From NCBI GenBank assembly GCA_022925895.1, contig JAKSYS010000386.1, forward strand, positions 1 to 58,334: 58,334 bases of DNA, given 5' to 3'. The notes under the pieces are model-generated. The model did not search any database. It saw nothing but the letters and a program-made list of their open reading frames with translations, and was not told the origin of the DNA. Position numbers and translations under genes: made by a program. This document shows positions 42,310 through 53,500 of the stretch, piece after piece. Position 1 is the first letter of the stretch. Each line of letters starts with the position of its first letter. The DNA comes from Fragilaria crotonensis. Taxonomy: Eukaryota; Bacillariophyta; Fragilariophyceae; Fragilariales; Fragilariaceae.

Positions 42310-42461
42310 TGTATGACACATGCATATGACAAATGACAACTCTCTACACGGTAGAAAATGTTCACCCAATACGGTTCTTGCTTGTGGGGCACACGTACTG
42401 CTCCCTGTCCCACACTCACACACTCGCACTCTCGCACACATCCTTTGTCAACAACGCGCCG

Positions 42462-43127
42462 ATGTCGATATCACGCGTGACCCGCAAGATCTTGGCTAGA
42501 AACCACCAGTACATTGCTGTTTCCCACGCCAATCGCTTTTATACCGCAGAATCGGAGCAGCAAGCAAACAACGTCGTTTACGAGGCACCATTCTCAGGTC
42601 TGACAACAAGATTAAAGGCAGTTTCGCTTGGTAGCGCTGCATTAGGTGCCTTCGGCATTCCAATTCTCATTCATTTGTATTCTGGTGATGTTCCTGCAAT
42701 AGGACAGTACGCCTTGGGTGGGACGACCATGTTGGCTGCGTGTGGCTCTACTGTTGGGGTCAACTTTTGCTTTGCACCGTACGTGCACTCCCTGGAGATG
42801 GTCCCAGTGCGTAAGTGTCAAGGAAAGAATGAAAGTGTGGACGAGATCAACTGCCGACCGGCGCAACAACAGCTAGTCAAGGCCACATGGCGCAATTTCC
42901 TGCTGTTGAGACACGAAACTGTCTTTGACCCAGCTGTTGACGTGTCAGAATACAAGGGGATTCGGCCGTTCTGCAACTTTGTGGCCAAGGGTGTTCCACT
43001 TTTTATCCATCCTGAACTTCTTTTGGACGATGCGCTCAGGAAACAACTACTCGGAGACAAAACAGCTAAGAAGTACAATATGCCGAGCAAGGAACAACGA
43101 AGTCGCGATGACGACGAGCTGTTTTGA
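42462..43127 (+). CDS. TMEM70/TMEM186-like mitochondrial inner-membrane protein
   Basis: 221 residues from ATG 42462, chosen because it begins a basic, Ser/Arg-rich presequence (MSISRVTRKILARNHQYIAV). The core VVYEAPFSGLTTRLKAVSLG, a first helix, then QYALGGTTMLAACGSTVGVNF and FAPYVHSL follow the two-helix hairpin pattern of TMEM70-type proteins, which help assemble ATP synthase or complex I. The C-terminal half is soluble and ends in a charged tail. The 5' flank is the hAT-type MITE. Confidence 0.65.
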   Translation: MSISRVTRKILARNHQYIAVSHANRFYTAESEQQANNVVYEAPFSGLTTRLKAVSLGSAALGAFGIPILIHLYSGDVPAIGQYALGGTTMLAACGSTVGVNFCFAPYVHSLEMVPVRKCQGKNESVDEINCRPAQQQLVKATWRNFLLLRHETVFDPAVDVSEYKGIRPFCNFVAKGVPLFIHPELLLDDALRKQLLGDKTAKKYNMPSKEQRSRDDDELF

Positions 43128-43318
43128 TTTTATTGTGAGACTTGCATCTGCATCGCAAAATGATTGCGATCGATTTCATTAGGACATTGATCTAGACGTG
43201 ATGCACGTCGCTCTTGCAGTTCTAGGGAAGCATTCTCATTTAAAGAAGATAGCATGTATCCATAAAATATAGTAATAGCCACGGCAGTCTCGAAGTCTTA
43301 GTCGAAAGAAAGAAAACA

Positions 43319-44782
43319 TCAACCCTGCCGGATGCACTGCCAATAGCATCTTTGAGATGCCATGGTAGCACGTATGCTGGCTGCGGCGCTGGCATCAATT
43401 TCGTCCAAGTCAACTTGCTCCTCCTGATGATCATGGTGTCGATTTAGAAGTGCTTCTACAACACGAAGGACGCATTTCCCCAAGACACTCCGTACATACC
43501 CACCTTCCAACGTACAGACAACTTTGCCGTTCGTCAGTGTCATGAGAGATTGGGTCAAATGCCCAAAACACTCGGGGGTCACGTGGCATTCTCCCATGTC
43601 GCCAATAGCCGCGTCAAATCCAGCACTCACCAAAACTAGATCAGGTCTATACTCACAGGCCAGAGGCATGACTATCTTGTTCCAGGCGGCATAATACTCA
43701 TCGTCTCCCATGCCCTTTCGGTTCCAGCCAACATTGACATTAAATCCAAGGCCTTGGTCGACACCTACTGCGGTAGGTCCGCCGCTGCTTTGGAAAGGGT
43801 AAAAATTGCCTCCTTGCCAACGATGGACGGACACATACATGATATTCGGGTCCTTGAGAAAGGCCGCTTGCGTCCCGTTGCCATGATGCACATCCCAATC
43901 GACAATAAGCACTTTCCCCACTCCCAGATAATCCCTCGCGTAGGCCGCTGCAACTGCGACATTATTAACAATACAATAGCCACCGGCCATGCCTGGCTCA
44001 GCGTGGTGTCCCAGGGGGCGAATCACCGCAAACCCATTGTCGAGGTCGCCCTCGACAACCTTGGCAACGAGTCGACAGAGCGACGCCGCAGCATTCTTTG
44101 CCAGGCGGACGGAGTCAGAAGTGAGAAAGACAGACTGAAATTGTTGGGCATCGGCATCGAGAGAAGCCTGACAGGTGCAACCTGACAATTTGTCGAGACG
44201 TTGAAGGTATCCTGGTAGGTGAACACGGAGAAAGTCGTCATTGCTTAAGAAAGATAACTCTGCACTCTGTGGCGGCAGCTCTTGCTCATATTCAAAGAGG
44301 GTGCATCGCTCGTGAAGACCAGCCTCCACAAGAGTGTCTCGGATAGTCGTCACTCGAAGGGGCCGTTCTGGGTGGAAGCGGTTGCGACGATCGACATGCA
44401 GAAGTGAATTTTCGAATACAATGCCCGTCTTGTAATCTCCGACATCAATAGATAATGATGGTTTCGCAGGTGCAAACAACTCTGCATGAGATGATACACT
44501 ACTTTCTTGGATAGGGCTCAAGTCGACAGTGACGTCTTCCTCTGAGTCTTCGATGAAAAAAATGTTGGAGGGAGATGCAGATTCATCGGTGGCAACAGAG
44601 ACTGGTTGAACATGGCAGACTGCATCCTCCGTGGCACTCAAGTCAGCCATGCAGGCCCCAGATTTTCCATACACAATGCCTCCATCCGCTATCATGTCTG
44701 TCAACGGTAGACAAGACATGGACGAGTTTGCCCTCTTGATGGAGCTCATCGACGGTCCTGAATCTGGCGGTCGTCGCTTCAT
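43319..44782 (-). CDS. Class II histone deacetylase
   Basis: 487 residues, single exon. After a disordered N-terminus of about 110 residues, the deacetylase domain has all catalytic residues: H259/H260 in RPLGHHAEPG, zinc ligands D297 and H299 in VDWDVHHGNGTQ and D390 in SAGFDAAIGD, and the catalytic Tyr Y429 in LEGGY. The sequence around DWDVHHGNGTQ and HRWQGGNFYPF is class II (HDAC6/HdaH type). Targets may be histones or cytosolic proteins such as tubulin. No clear nuclear-export or ubiquitin-binding finger is present. Confidence 0.92.
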   Translation of the reverse strand: MKRRPPDSGPSMSSIKRANSSMSCLPLTDMIADGGIVYGKSGACMADLSATEDAVCHVQPVSVATDESASPSNIFFIEDSEEDVTVDLSPIQESSVSSHAELFAPAKPSLSIDVGDYKTGIVFENSLLHVDRRNRFHPERPLRVTTIRDTLVEAGLHERCTLFEYEQELPPQSAELSFLSNDDFLRVHLPGYLQRLDKLSGCTCQASLDADAQQFQSVFLTSDSVRLAKNAAASLCRLVAKVVEGDLDNGFAVIRPLGHHAEPGMAGGYCIVNNVAVAAAYARDYLGVGKVLIVDWDVHHGNGTQAAFLKDPNIMYVSVHRWQGGNFYPFQSSGGPTAVGVDQGLGFNVNVGWNRKGMGDDEYYAAWNKIVMPLACEYRPDLVLVSAGFDAAIGDMGECHVTPECFGHLTQSLMTLTNGKVVCTLEGGYVRSVLGKCVLRVVEALLNRHHDHQEEQVDLDEIDASAAASIRATMASQRCYWQCIRQG

Positions 44783-46576
44783 TTTGTGCGTCTCAATGGA
44801 GTGACCTGTTCGTCACTGTGAGGATCGACGTATTTCCATCAAGGGCTTCAGAATTGGGACTGGACTGACTGCTGGGGGCTCTTTCTTATTCATTCGTACA
44901 ATACGTTCAGCAACTGCCCAAAGCAATGATTACTGAAGTGTGCAGAGAGCGAACGACAGGTTCTCAAATCTCCTTCTTGGTTTTTCTCCACTCTAGCTAG
45001 GAGTAGCGAGTGAGAGCCGAACGCCGACACCCGACTGACTCCCACATATCATACCAGAAGGGATGCTACAAGCAAGCTGGGCGGCTTGGGGTATTGATAT
45101 ATTTTTAGACTGAGACAAGTGTACATATGTCATACACATGTAATCCTATAGGTAGATGCACACAGGTACTGGAGGAAATCATATACCTAAGATATGACTG
45201 TAGACAGGAAGTTATATCCTATCGGTAAATGTAGGAATGGTATGTTTAAAACAATAAATCATACAAACATGAATGGCATTATCCCAAGATACTTAGACGG
45301 AAAATAAGCGCATCATGTTGGTTAGCATGTCAGGTGTCAAATTACAACTTCTGAACTGCCGTAGAACTTATACCAGAAATCTAAGTGCTCTGTGTACTCG
45401 GACTACGTGGAGTACCAGGGTACCAAAACTCTCGAAACATGAACACATACATTCTTTACATCCTTCTCAAACGACCCTTCCTGTCGATGCCATCGACTGC
45501 AACGAACGACGACGTCGTTCGGGTGGTTGGCGCCATTACCCTTTGCACGACGATTCCCATGACACCAGGCACTGTACATTGATGAAAGTAGTGGCATTAC
45601 TACTACCTCTATACATACTTTAATAAGGTAAGTGATTTGTGTTTTTTTATACTCGGAGTGCGAGTACGATAACACAGCAACACTCGGACTTCTCACGATG
45701 TTAACGTTCACAGGAAATTACGTCTACTACGTGGATGATCGCACTACTAATTACAAGATAGCAACCTTGCCATGCTTCTTGCTTGCCCATTCTTGGTTGT
45801 TGTTATCCTTCGCTGCTATCGTTGTCGCTCATTACGTTGATTGTATCATGGGGACCACGACGACGACGCTGTTGCTGGTCGCCTGCAACATCAATCTGTT
45901 CTGCCATGGCTGCACCGTTGCGACGCTTTAAGCCAGCAGGGCGCGGTCTATTAGAAAGTTTCATAGCTGGTAAGTTGCTCCTGTCGGCATCACTGCCTTT
46001 TTGAAGGATGACACTCCTGCTCAAGTATTTGGCCCATGTCGCAACAACCCAGTCGTTGTGATGCAGTCTGTTGTTCACAAAGATGTAACTTACCCTTGTT
46101 TGCAGGTATTCTGTCCCTCTTTCATACAAATTATCAACAATTTCTGGTGTCAGATTCTCAGGAATCTGACCGACACCCCCTCAGAGGGTTCCGGGTTGTA
46201 CACCTACCATATGGTGGTAACTGTAAAATATTTTTTTGAGTCCGGTACAGATTTGTACCATGGTTTTTTTGTGTATCAATTTTTGGTACACCTGAACAAA
46301 ATAGTACTCCCCTACTAATTGCGTACCACAAAATGGTACAAAGGACTAATGTTTTTCGATTATAGTACAGCCTTGTCACACTGACTGTACAGTGTGTCAC
46401 ATCTTTGATCATGTGATATCTATGTTACGCTCTCTTCTTTGTATTCCATCTGTCACATTCACCGTACAACACACCATCTGATTGTACCGATGTACTCCCA
46501 GTAGTGCGTCTCTGTGCAATGTGTCCCTATAATGACAAAATTCTATATCGTGAGCATTTCATTGTTCTTGTTACAA
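44783..46576. other. Intergenic, GTAC-rich, with a strong hairpin near 46.15 kb
   Basis: No gene supported. GTAC strings recur. A hairpin lies at 46146-46177: GGTGTCAGATTC and GAATCTGACcGACACC flank a 4-base loop. It lies on the left side of the presumed second mobile region and might mark its edge; no matching partner lies inside the window. Confidence 0.45.
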
Positions 46577-48274
46577 TTACAATTCACAAAACGCCTCTAC
46601 TGCTTCAGGCATAACACGCCGTCTCCCTCCTTCTTCCTCGGGGTCTCTCAGAATGTCATTGTCCACGCGATCTCCAAATTTTTGTCTCCTCAATGCAAGG
46701 AGCACTTCTTCTTCAGCTTTCTTTGCATTAGCACTCTTTCTGTCCCTATCTACAAGCATCGACAATTCATTGAATCTCGCAACTCCCTCCGCACTCCACC
46801 CTCCATACAGGCAGTGATCCATTACCGATGATGTGTATTTGCCCGTGATCTTCGTATCAGCCTTCTCGCCACGGCGTTCTGTGTGATACCGTGTTATCCA
46901 TTTTTCAATGTAATTCTCGTAAAGGAGGAGAGCAAAAGCCTCATCAGACACTGTTACCACAAGTTCTTGACTTCCCTTGTCCACAACAGCTTCAGATACC
47001 CTGTAATAGTACTTTTTCCTCCCCCAAACTTTCTTTCCCGACACACATGCCAGAAACTCCCCAATAAACCACTGAAATGCTTTCTTGTCAAGTTCATGTT
47101 CTCCTTGCCTCAATTTTTCAAGTGTCTGCATTGAGTATGGTGGGTTAAGATCATCTGCGTTGGCGTAATCAAGTTGACGAAGTAGTTCCTTGACAATCCT
47201 CCCACCTGCCTGCTCACAGGTACTTCTCTTGCCATTGATGCTGCCAACAACACATGTCTTGTATATCCTCACAAATTCGTCCTCGTCATCTGGTTCTTCA
47301 GTTTCAAGAACAATCTTCATTGCTCTATTGAACATTGCCTCACTCGTAATGAACTTCATCTTCCTGAATATCATTCCCTTTACAACGACTTGAATTCTAT
47401 CAACGATGTGCTTCTTTTGACTATCATGGGCAGTTCTGTATGACATAGCCTTTTTTCGGATATTATCCTCACCAGTTTGTCCTCTTGATCGACGAGACAG
47501 AGGACCGTCATCGTCAGTCAAGGAAAATCCTGAATCATAACTGGATTCACTTCCAGACAAAGAAGCCTCATCCCTCCGACTCCATCGTCCTCGAGATCTG
47601 GCGCTACCACCTTCCCGCGGATGACAACGGTGGGATTCATGGGCACGTTGACGTTGCCACAATCTGTCAGCAGGACGACCTCTAAATGGAGTGTCATCCT
47701 GCACCTGATCATTACCTCTAAATGGAGAGCGATGATCAGGTTGACAATTATGTCGATGCCAATCATGAGGATTGTTTCGATATTGTCGAGATCCTGGGTT
47801 GCCACCTCTAGATGGAGAGCGGTGCCGATCATGAAGACCACCTCTAAATGGAGAGTGGTGATCAGTTGCGTTACCACTAGCTCCAGTGGGAGATTGGCTT
47901 CTTGAGTCATCAGTCCGTCCTTGATTTTGCTGGTTCCGCTGTCTCTCTTGTATTCCTTGTTGATGTTGGTGAGAGCCTTCATTACCACCTCTACTAGATG
48001 GAGAGTGGTGCCGAGCATGATGACCACCTCTAAATGGAGAGTGGTGATCAGCTGCATTTCCACTACCTCTAGTGGGAGATTGGCTTCTCGAATGATCTAC
48101 CTGGTCTTGATTTGGTGCATTTGGCTCTCGTTCATTTCTTCCTTGTGCTGTGCCTACCTGACCTCCTTGTTTCTCTTGCCATTCTTGCCTCTTGTCCCTC
48201 CTATCCTCATTCGGGTCCACGTTCTCTTCATTTCCTTCATTGTCTTCACGTGATCTCCTCTTCCTCCCTGCCAT
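46577..48274 (-). CDS. Arg/Ser-rich repeat protein with C-terminal domain of unknown function, probably element-borne
   Basis: 565 residues from ATG 48274. Residues 1-240 are low complexity, built on repeats of HHSPFRGG, SRSQSPT and HRSPSRGG, matching DNA repeats at about 47680-48080. The C-terminal 300 residues are a helical, well-formed domain: RTAHDSQKKHIVDRIQVVVK, KTCVVGSINGKRSTCEQAGG, QWFIGEFLACVSGKKVWGR and YGGWSAEGVARFNEL. I do not recognise a named family. RS-like dipeptides suggest nucleic-acid binding. Its placement beside the dioxygenase-like and transposase genes suggests the same mobile unit, but no boundary proves this. Confidence 0.65.
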   Translation of the reverse strand: MAGRKRRSREDNEGNEENVDPNEDRRDKRQEWQEKQGGQVGTAQGRNEREPNAPNQDQVDHSRSQSPTRGSGNAADHHSPFRGGHHARHHSPSSRGGNEGSHQHQQGIQERQRNQQNQGRTDDSRSQSPTGASGNATDHHSPFRGGLHDRHRSPSRGGNPGSRQYRNNPHDWHRHNCQPDHRSPFRGNDQVQDDTPFRGRPADRLWQRQRAHESHRCHPREGGSARSRGRWSRRDEASLSGSESSYDSGFSLTDDDGPLSRRSRGQTGEDNIRKKAMSYRTAHDSQKKHIVDRIQVVVKGMIFRKMKFITSEAMFNRAMKIVLETEEPDDEDEFVRIYKTCVVGSINGKRSTCEQAGGRIVKELLRQLDYANADDLNPPYSMQTLEKLRQGEHELDKKAFQWFIGEFLACVSGKKVWGRKKYYYRVSEAVVDKGSQELVVTVSDEAFALLLYENYIEKWITRYHTERRGEKADTKITGKYTSSVMDHCLYGGWSAEGVARFNELSMLVDRDRKSANAKKAEEEVLLALRRQKFGDRVDNDILRDPEEEGGRRRVMPEAVEAFCEL

Positions 48275-49629
48275 GATTCTCACTCAGGTGTGTGATTCCG
48301 TGTTGCACAAAGTGATTTTGTAATGCTCTCCTACATGTGCTCGTGCTCCTTATATTTTGTGTTGCTGCGCCATGTTTTCAAACACATCCACAACCAAATT
48401 TCAATATATTGTATATACATTACTAGTGCTTAACAATTTGTACATACATCACAAAGGCTGGTTGTACTTGTAATTCATATTTTATTCGTACTGATTACAT
48501 TTCTATTCGTATCATACTACAAAGTGGTATGTAAATGCATTTCCGTTATGTATCCAAAAAATGATAGTGTCTGCATTTGAATTTTTAGTCGTTCAAGGAA
48601 TGCTGGTTCGAGTGCCTAAGAAGTATAGTACATTAGTCACAGTGAAGAACAGTACTAGTACACTTGTACCGTGTTCTTGTACTAGCAGGTACGGCGGTAC
48701 TAGCATTGTTCATGTTCAGTGTAGTATGTACCTGTAGAGCACACTGGATTGTGCATGCTGTATTGCTGTATTGCTTTGTTCAATACGATGATAGTGTACG
48801 TATTACGTACCTGTACGTAGTTAGAATTGTATGCATACACACAACGCTGTGCGAGCCGTTGGTCACACTGTACGCTGTAGTATGGCGAATGGCGATACTT
48901 CCTGTCACGTCGACGTTGACGCTGTTGTGCATTTGTACTGCACGTCACACCATGCTTGCGCAGTATAGTACGTCAATGTACCACATATCAGTGCTGGTCT
49001 AAGTACGTTTGCATTACATGTAATTTTGCGTGCGCTGTGACGTATGCGTGTATTTTGACCGGGTCACGATGTGGTGATAGACTCTGTATCCGCATTTTAC
49101 ACCCTATCGGTCTCGTGTTACTACGGTGACGTTTTCCGTTCCTCCATGTGTTTTGGTGGCAGTCATGCGAAAAACATTCGTGTAACTGCACGGTGAATAG
49201 TGCATATGATGCAACGATCGTGTCCACTCGTGTTTTTGCATGTATTAAGCCTATATACATCTGAATATATAACATTACATACAGTGTTTTCTTACATGCA
49301 TTTTCGCCTGTATTTAAGCTAAAATCATCACAATATATATACGTTGCATGCGTACAATTAAATATAGTCTTTTCTATGTACACTTTACACACAAAGAAAA
49401 TTAGCATACGTATTTTCTTAGTCTTACAAATTGTATGATCGAAAAGTGTAGTCCCAGGTAGTGTTTTGTGGGACTTTATTTCTTGGTGGACTTCTATGTC
49501 CTATCATTCCTATAGTGCGCGCATGCAGTCCCATTTCACGTCATGATGCTCGTGCGATAAGAGCAGTGGGAAGTGCACAAAACAGTCTCGAATGCGTGTT
49601 GATTGTTTCTTGCATCAATCACTTCGATC
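48275..49629. other. Divergent intergenic region, GTAC-rich
   Basis: Lies between the Arg/Ser-rich protein gene (minus) and the repeat array. GTAC strings are dense at about 48640-48990. No gene supported. Confidence 0.45.
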
Positions 49630-50160
49630 AATCGACTTCCATTAGAAGCCTTTGATCGAACTGTTTGATACCCGATCTGACTCGGGTTGTAACAAATACC
49701 ATTGTAAGGAAGTAGATGCTCCGCGACAAGGACCTGGTGCCACATCATTCTCTTCTAGCATTTGACTTCCATTAGAAGCATTTGTCTCGAAGTGGAAGAT
49801 AGGCAACCTGCATCGATCAGTTTGAGCATTTGTCTTCAATTTGAAGCATTTGTTTTCAAGTGTTGTACCTGATCGGACTCAATTTGGGACAAGTAGCTAA
49901 CCGGCACTCCTTTGGGACAAGGAAGATCTGGTCTGCGAGGAGGTATTCCGCATCGATCTCTTTTAACAATTGTCTTCCATTAGAAGCATTTGTTTGGAAG
50001 TGTTGAAACGGATTCTGACTCGAATTGAAACGAGAACTTGGTAGCACTTGGTAGCACTTCGTGATTGACACAATTCTCAAGGACTACGAGTTCCTGGTTT
50101 TGCAGCGATCACTTTGTACAACAGTCTTCCATTAGAAGCATTTGTTTTGAAGTAGCTGTC
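49630..50160. repeat. Degenerate tandem array of about 140-bp units with a palindromic core
   Basis: Five copies of a motif built on CTTCCATTAGAAGCATTTG start at 49636, 49766, 49834, 49974 and 50126. Most continue as TTTTGAAGTG. Looser similarity in between (CTGACTCGAATTG, GGACAAGGA, GCATCGATC) shows these are decayed larger units. The core CTTC-n5-GAAG is an inverted repeat. The array lies about 360 bp upstream of the plus-strand dioxygenase-like gene. Confidence 0.75.
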
Positions 50161-50520
50161 ATTTGGAACAGAGGGAACCAACTGCGATTGATAAGGATTG
50201 GCGACCACCACCAGTGAAACTGTAGTAGCTGTGGTAGGGTGTTCTCATTGTTCACGCACTGTCACCTTTGACAAAGCAACTCTCACCATTAGTGGAGTTG
50301 CTGTGAACTTCGAGACATTCTTTGGTTTCGAAGCCTACAGTAGGGTTGACATTACTTTGAACTGGCTCACCATTTAGTGGTCATTTCTTGGTTGGTGTTT
50401 TCTTTGCTTTGGCACAGTTCGAAGTTGTTGCACATCGTGACTACCATCGGTTAGTTGGTGCAGCACTGTCCGTTCCTGCTTTGTGTGCCTGTGTTGTGCA
50501 CTACTGCCATACGCCCTCCC
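50161..50520 (+). promoter_or_regulatory. Upstream region of the dioxygenase-like gene
   Basis: No coding region. By position, promoter and 5' UTR of the gene starting at 50521. It includes paired strings CTCACCATTAGTGG and CTCACCATTTAGTGG at about 50282 and 50369. Confidence 0.35.
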
Positions 50521-53500
50521 ATGTCCCACCAAACTAAAGCCCATTCTATATGGGGTGGCGGTGCTGCAACAACAACAAAAGGGGCTGCAGTATCGAGAGT
50601 TGGTGCCAATGTGGTTGGTGAAGTCGTGCGGTTCCGAACGTTTCCGAGCGAAACGTCCCGTCGTCTCATGGCAACTATGGCTTTGGCCATGGATATGCCC
50701 CGTGCTCTGATGAAGATGGAGGGTGGGGCTGTTGGGCATGTTGACATCCCACACGATTCTCCTGATGATGTCTCTGATGCTGACTGGTCCGATGCCGAAT
50801 CGGAGGGCGGAGTGGAGGATGTGGAGGAGGTGGACGATTGGCTGGACAACACCAAGGAGGGCAAGAAGCAAAAGCCTCGTACCATTTTCCATCCGTCGAA
50901 GATGCAGATGGCACGCACGATTTCGAAGTGTCTACCGAAGCAGGATGTAGAACAATTTGAACTCCTTTTCAAAACATTTCAAGGTGTTACAGGTGTCCGT
51001 CTGGATGTGACAATTGTGGAACTGATGTCAATGCATTCATAATCAAGACTAGAGTTGGCTGTATCGATACTCTGGGCACTTCAGCGTCTATACGGTGTGG
51101 GGAATGTGGATTGTGAGATGTGTGATCAAATCAACAGTGACCACCGGGATGGCAAGGTTTTCTTGAAACGTGACTATCTTGAGATAGTGATGATGGACGC
51201 TGTGTTGTCCCGTGTCTTGAATGCCCCAAGGCGTGTCAGCCACTGGTAAGGAGACTGTTGACACACCGGTCAAGTTCAGAGCTGAAAGAGCAGAATATTT
51301 GGATGCAGAATTTGACTGGAGGTTTCGTGCCTTTCTTGCTGTGGTTCCTGATGGTGCAACGTATTATTGCCACCGTGATCGGCGGAACCGGAGTATTGGG
51401 AAAGCAAATGAGGTTATTCCCATGGACACATCGTGGCTACGGGTAGTGAAGAATGTTGATCGTGACAGCAGTCGGTTTGCTGATGGCGGATATGTTTCTC
51501 GACTCTGGGATGGGCAACCATTCTGGAAATTCAAGATCTCGCGAGGTGAAGCGAATTTCCAGTTGAATCCCATTCCAGAAGAACCTGTCATGAATTTGTC
51601 CTGGAATGGAACCCTTCCGACGCTGCGTGTCATGTCAGCATATCAGTGTCCTGATGAATTGGGTCCATGTCTACCCCCCGATTTCATCAATGGAGAACAA
51701 CATGATGGTGCCCAAAAAAAGGCACACCTGAGGCGTGTTTACAGGATGGCTCTCATGAGTTCGAAATCTGCGAGACGCGGGTGCCGTCACTATGCTCATG
51801 GCTATCTTCACCGCAAAATTGACCCAAATGAAACCTTGATCATAGATCCCGAGGATGGTGATATTGACATCCGGGTGGCCATCCAGATAAGACGTCCACC
51901 TTCGAAGGCAGACGCTAAAGATCCCACTAAGCATTGCGTTGCTCTATCTCGTGAGTCTGTGGTGCTGGTCCGTTACTTGCCACACTTGGGAAGCGGTGCC
52001 GAGAAGCTATTATCCAATATCAGGGATCACGCAAGTACTGTGCAAGGCCAAAACAAGCACTCTGCAAGGAACGGGCTTGGTGATCATGGTTCCATGTTTC
52101 CTTTGGGTTCACGCATCATGAAGGACAACATCACAAGAAAGCAGTATGTGACTTCCACGAGGTCAAAGCGGGAGCAGCGGTTATTGAAAGGGGCTGTCGT
52201 TGCATGCTCCAGGCTAGCAGCTGTAACCATCCCAGGAATTCTTCGGATTATGCAGGATGCTGAAGAAGATGGTGACATTCCTCCCCCTCACGGGGGAATG
52301 AACGGCGACTGCATGTTTTGTCGAATCTCCCATACAATGGATGTCAGTGTTGACCTTTCGAATTCAACTCACTATGATGTCAACGATGCGTCCCAAGGTT
52401 TTTCCATTTGGACTGAGGATGAACCTGGAAGTACTCGCAATTGGTTCTTTATTCTCCCTAACGTTTACGGCAAGAGGCCTGACGGTATGGGTGGGGAGAA
52501 GGGTGCGATGTTCCATGGAGTTGCTATTAGGCTGACCCATGGAGTTCTTATCAGTTGGGATGGTCGGGTGATTCGTCATGGCACATCGGTGATGGAGCGG
52601 ACTAAACATGTGTATGGATCATTTTTTGCGGCAAAAGGTTCTGTTGTTGCATATGGCGCGCGTATGGCTTTCAGGAAGGAAGCCATCAGGCGAAGGCGAT
52701 CGAAGCGGCGACAACGACAACAACGACACGATGGGCCTGGTGGATTGTTGATTTCTCCTGCGATCAGTGGATGTCGTGACAAGGACGATGGTGTGGATTT
52801 GTTATCGATCCCCATTGCCAGAAAGAGTAAGGCTTTCGGGGATTCTTCTCTGGTTGAAGCCAATGTGCTGGGAAACGATGATACGGATGAGGCTTTGGGC
52901 GATGATGTCATCTGTGGCAACGGCATTCTGGGGGATGACAATTCATCATGGAGTAACCACAGCTATGCTGATGATGTCAACGACTCCACAAGTTGTGACA
53001 TCGGCATGATACTTGACTTGACACCTGGAGGTGGACATGGATTGATGGGAGGGCTCATGATCGATGTTCCGGATGATGACAGTTCTATTGAGAGTGACGC
53101 TCGCGATGACGGCTTTCACCAAGGTCGTCGTCCCCCAAATGATCGGTATGATAACTTGCAGAACAGAGGCCAGGAATATCCCTCTCCGAATGATGGGAAG
53201 AGACGATGGAATGACTTTTGCACTGACAGGGTTTCCAGTTATCCTCACAACGGCGGCTTCCAACATGGACATGAACGTCGTCGTCCTCCGAATAATGATC
53301 GGTATGATAACTTGCAGAACAGAGACCAGGAATATCCCTCTCCGAATGATGGGAAGAGACGATGGAATGACTTTTGCACTGACAGGGTTTCCCGTTATCC
53401 TCACAACGGCGGCTTCCAACATGGACATGAACGTCGTCGTCCTCCGAATAATGACCGGTATGATAACTTGCAGAACAGACAAGGCCAGGAATATCCCTCT

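Noticed and set aside
45315-45931. Overlapping short plus-strand frames
   Set aside because: Low protein-likeness, GTAC-rich surroundings, and no splice arrangement that joins them sensibly.
47518-48063. Second minus-strand frame in the Arg/Ser-rich gene
   Set aside because: A repeat-driven shadow of the HHSPFRGG region; composition is Leu/Ile/Thr-rich nonsense and the gene frame is longer.
49630-50160. CRISPR-like spaced repeats
   Set aside because: Spacing varies from 68 to 152 bp, repeats are degenerate, spacers share sequence, and the genome is eukaryotic.
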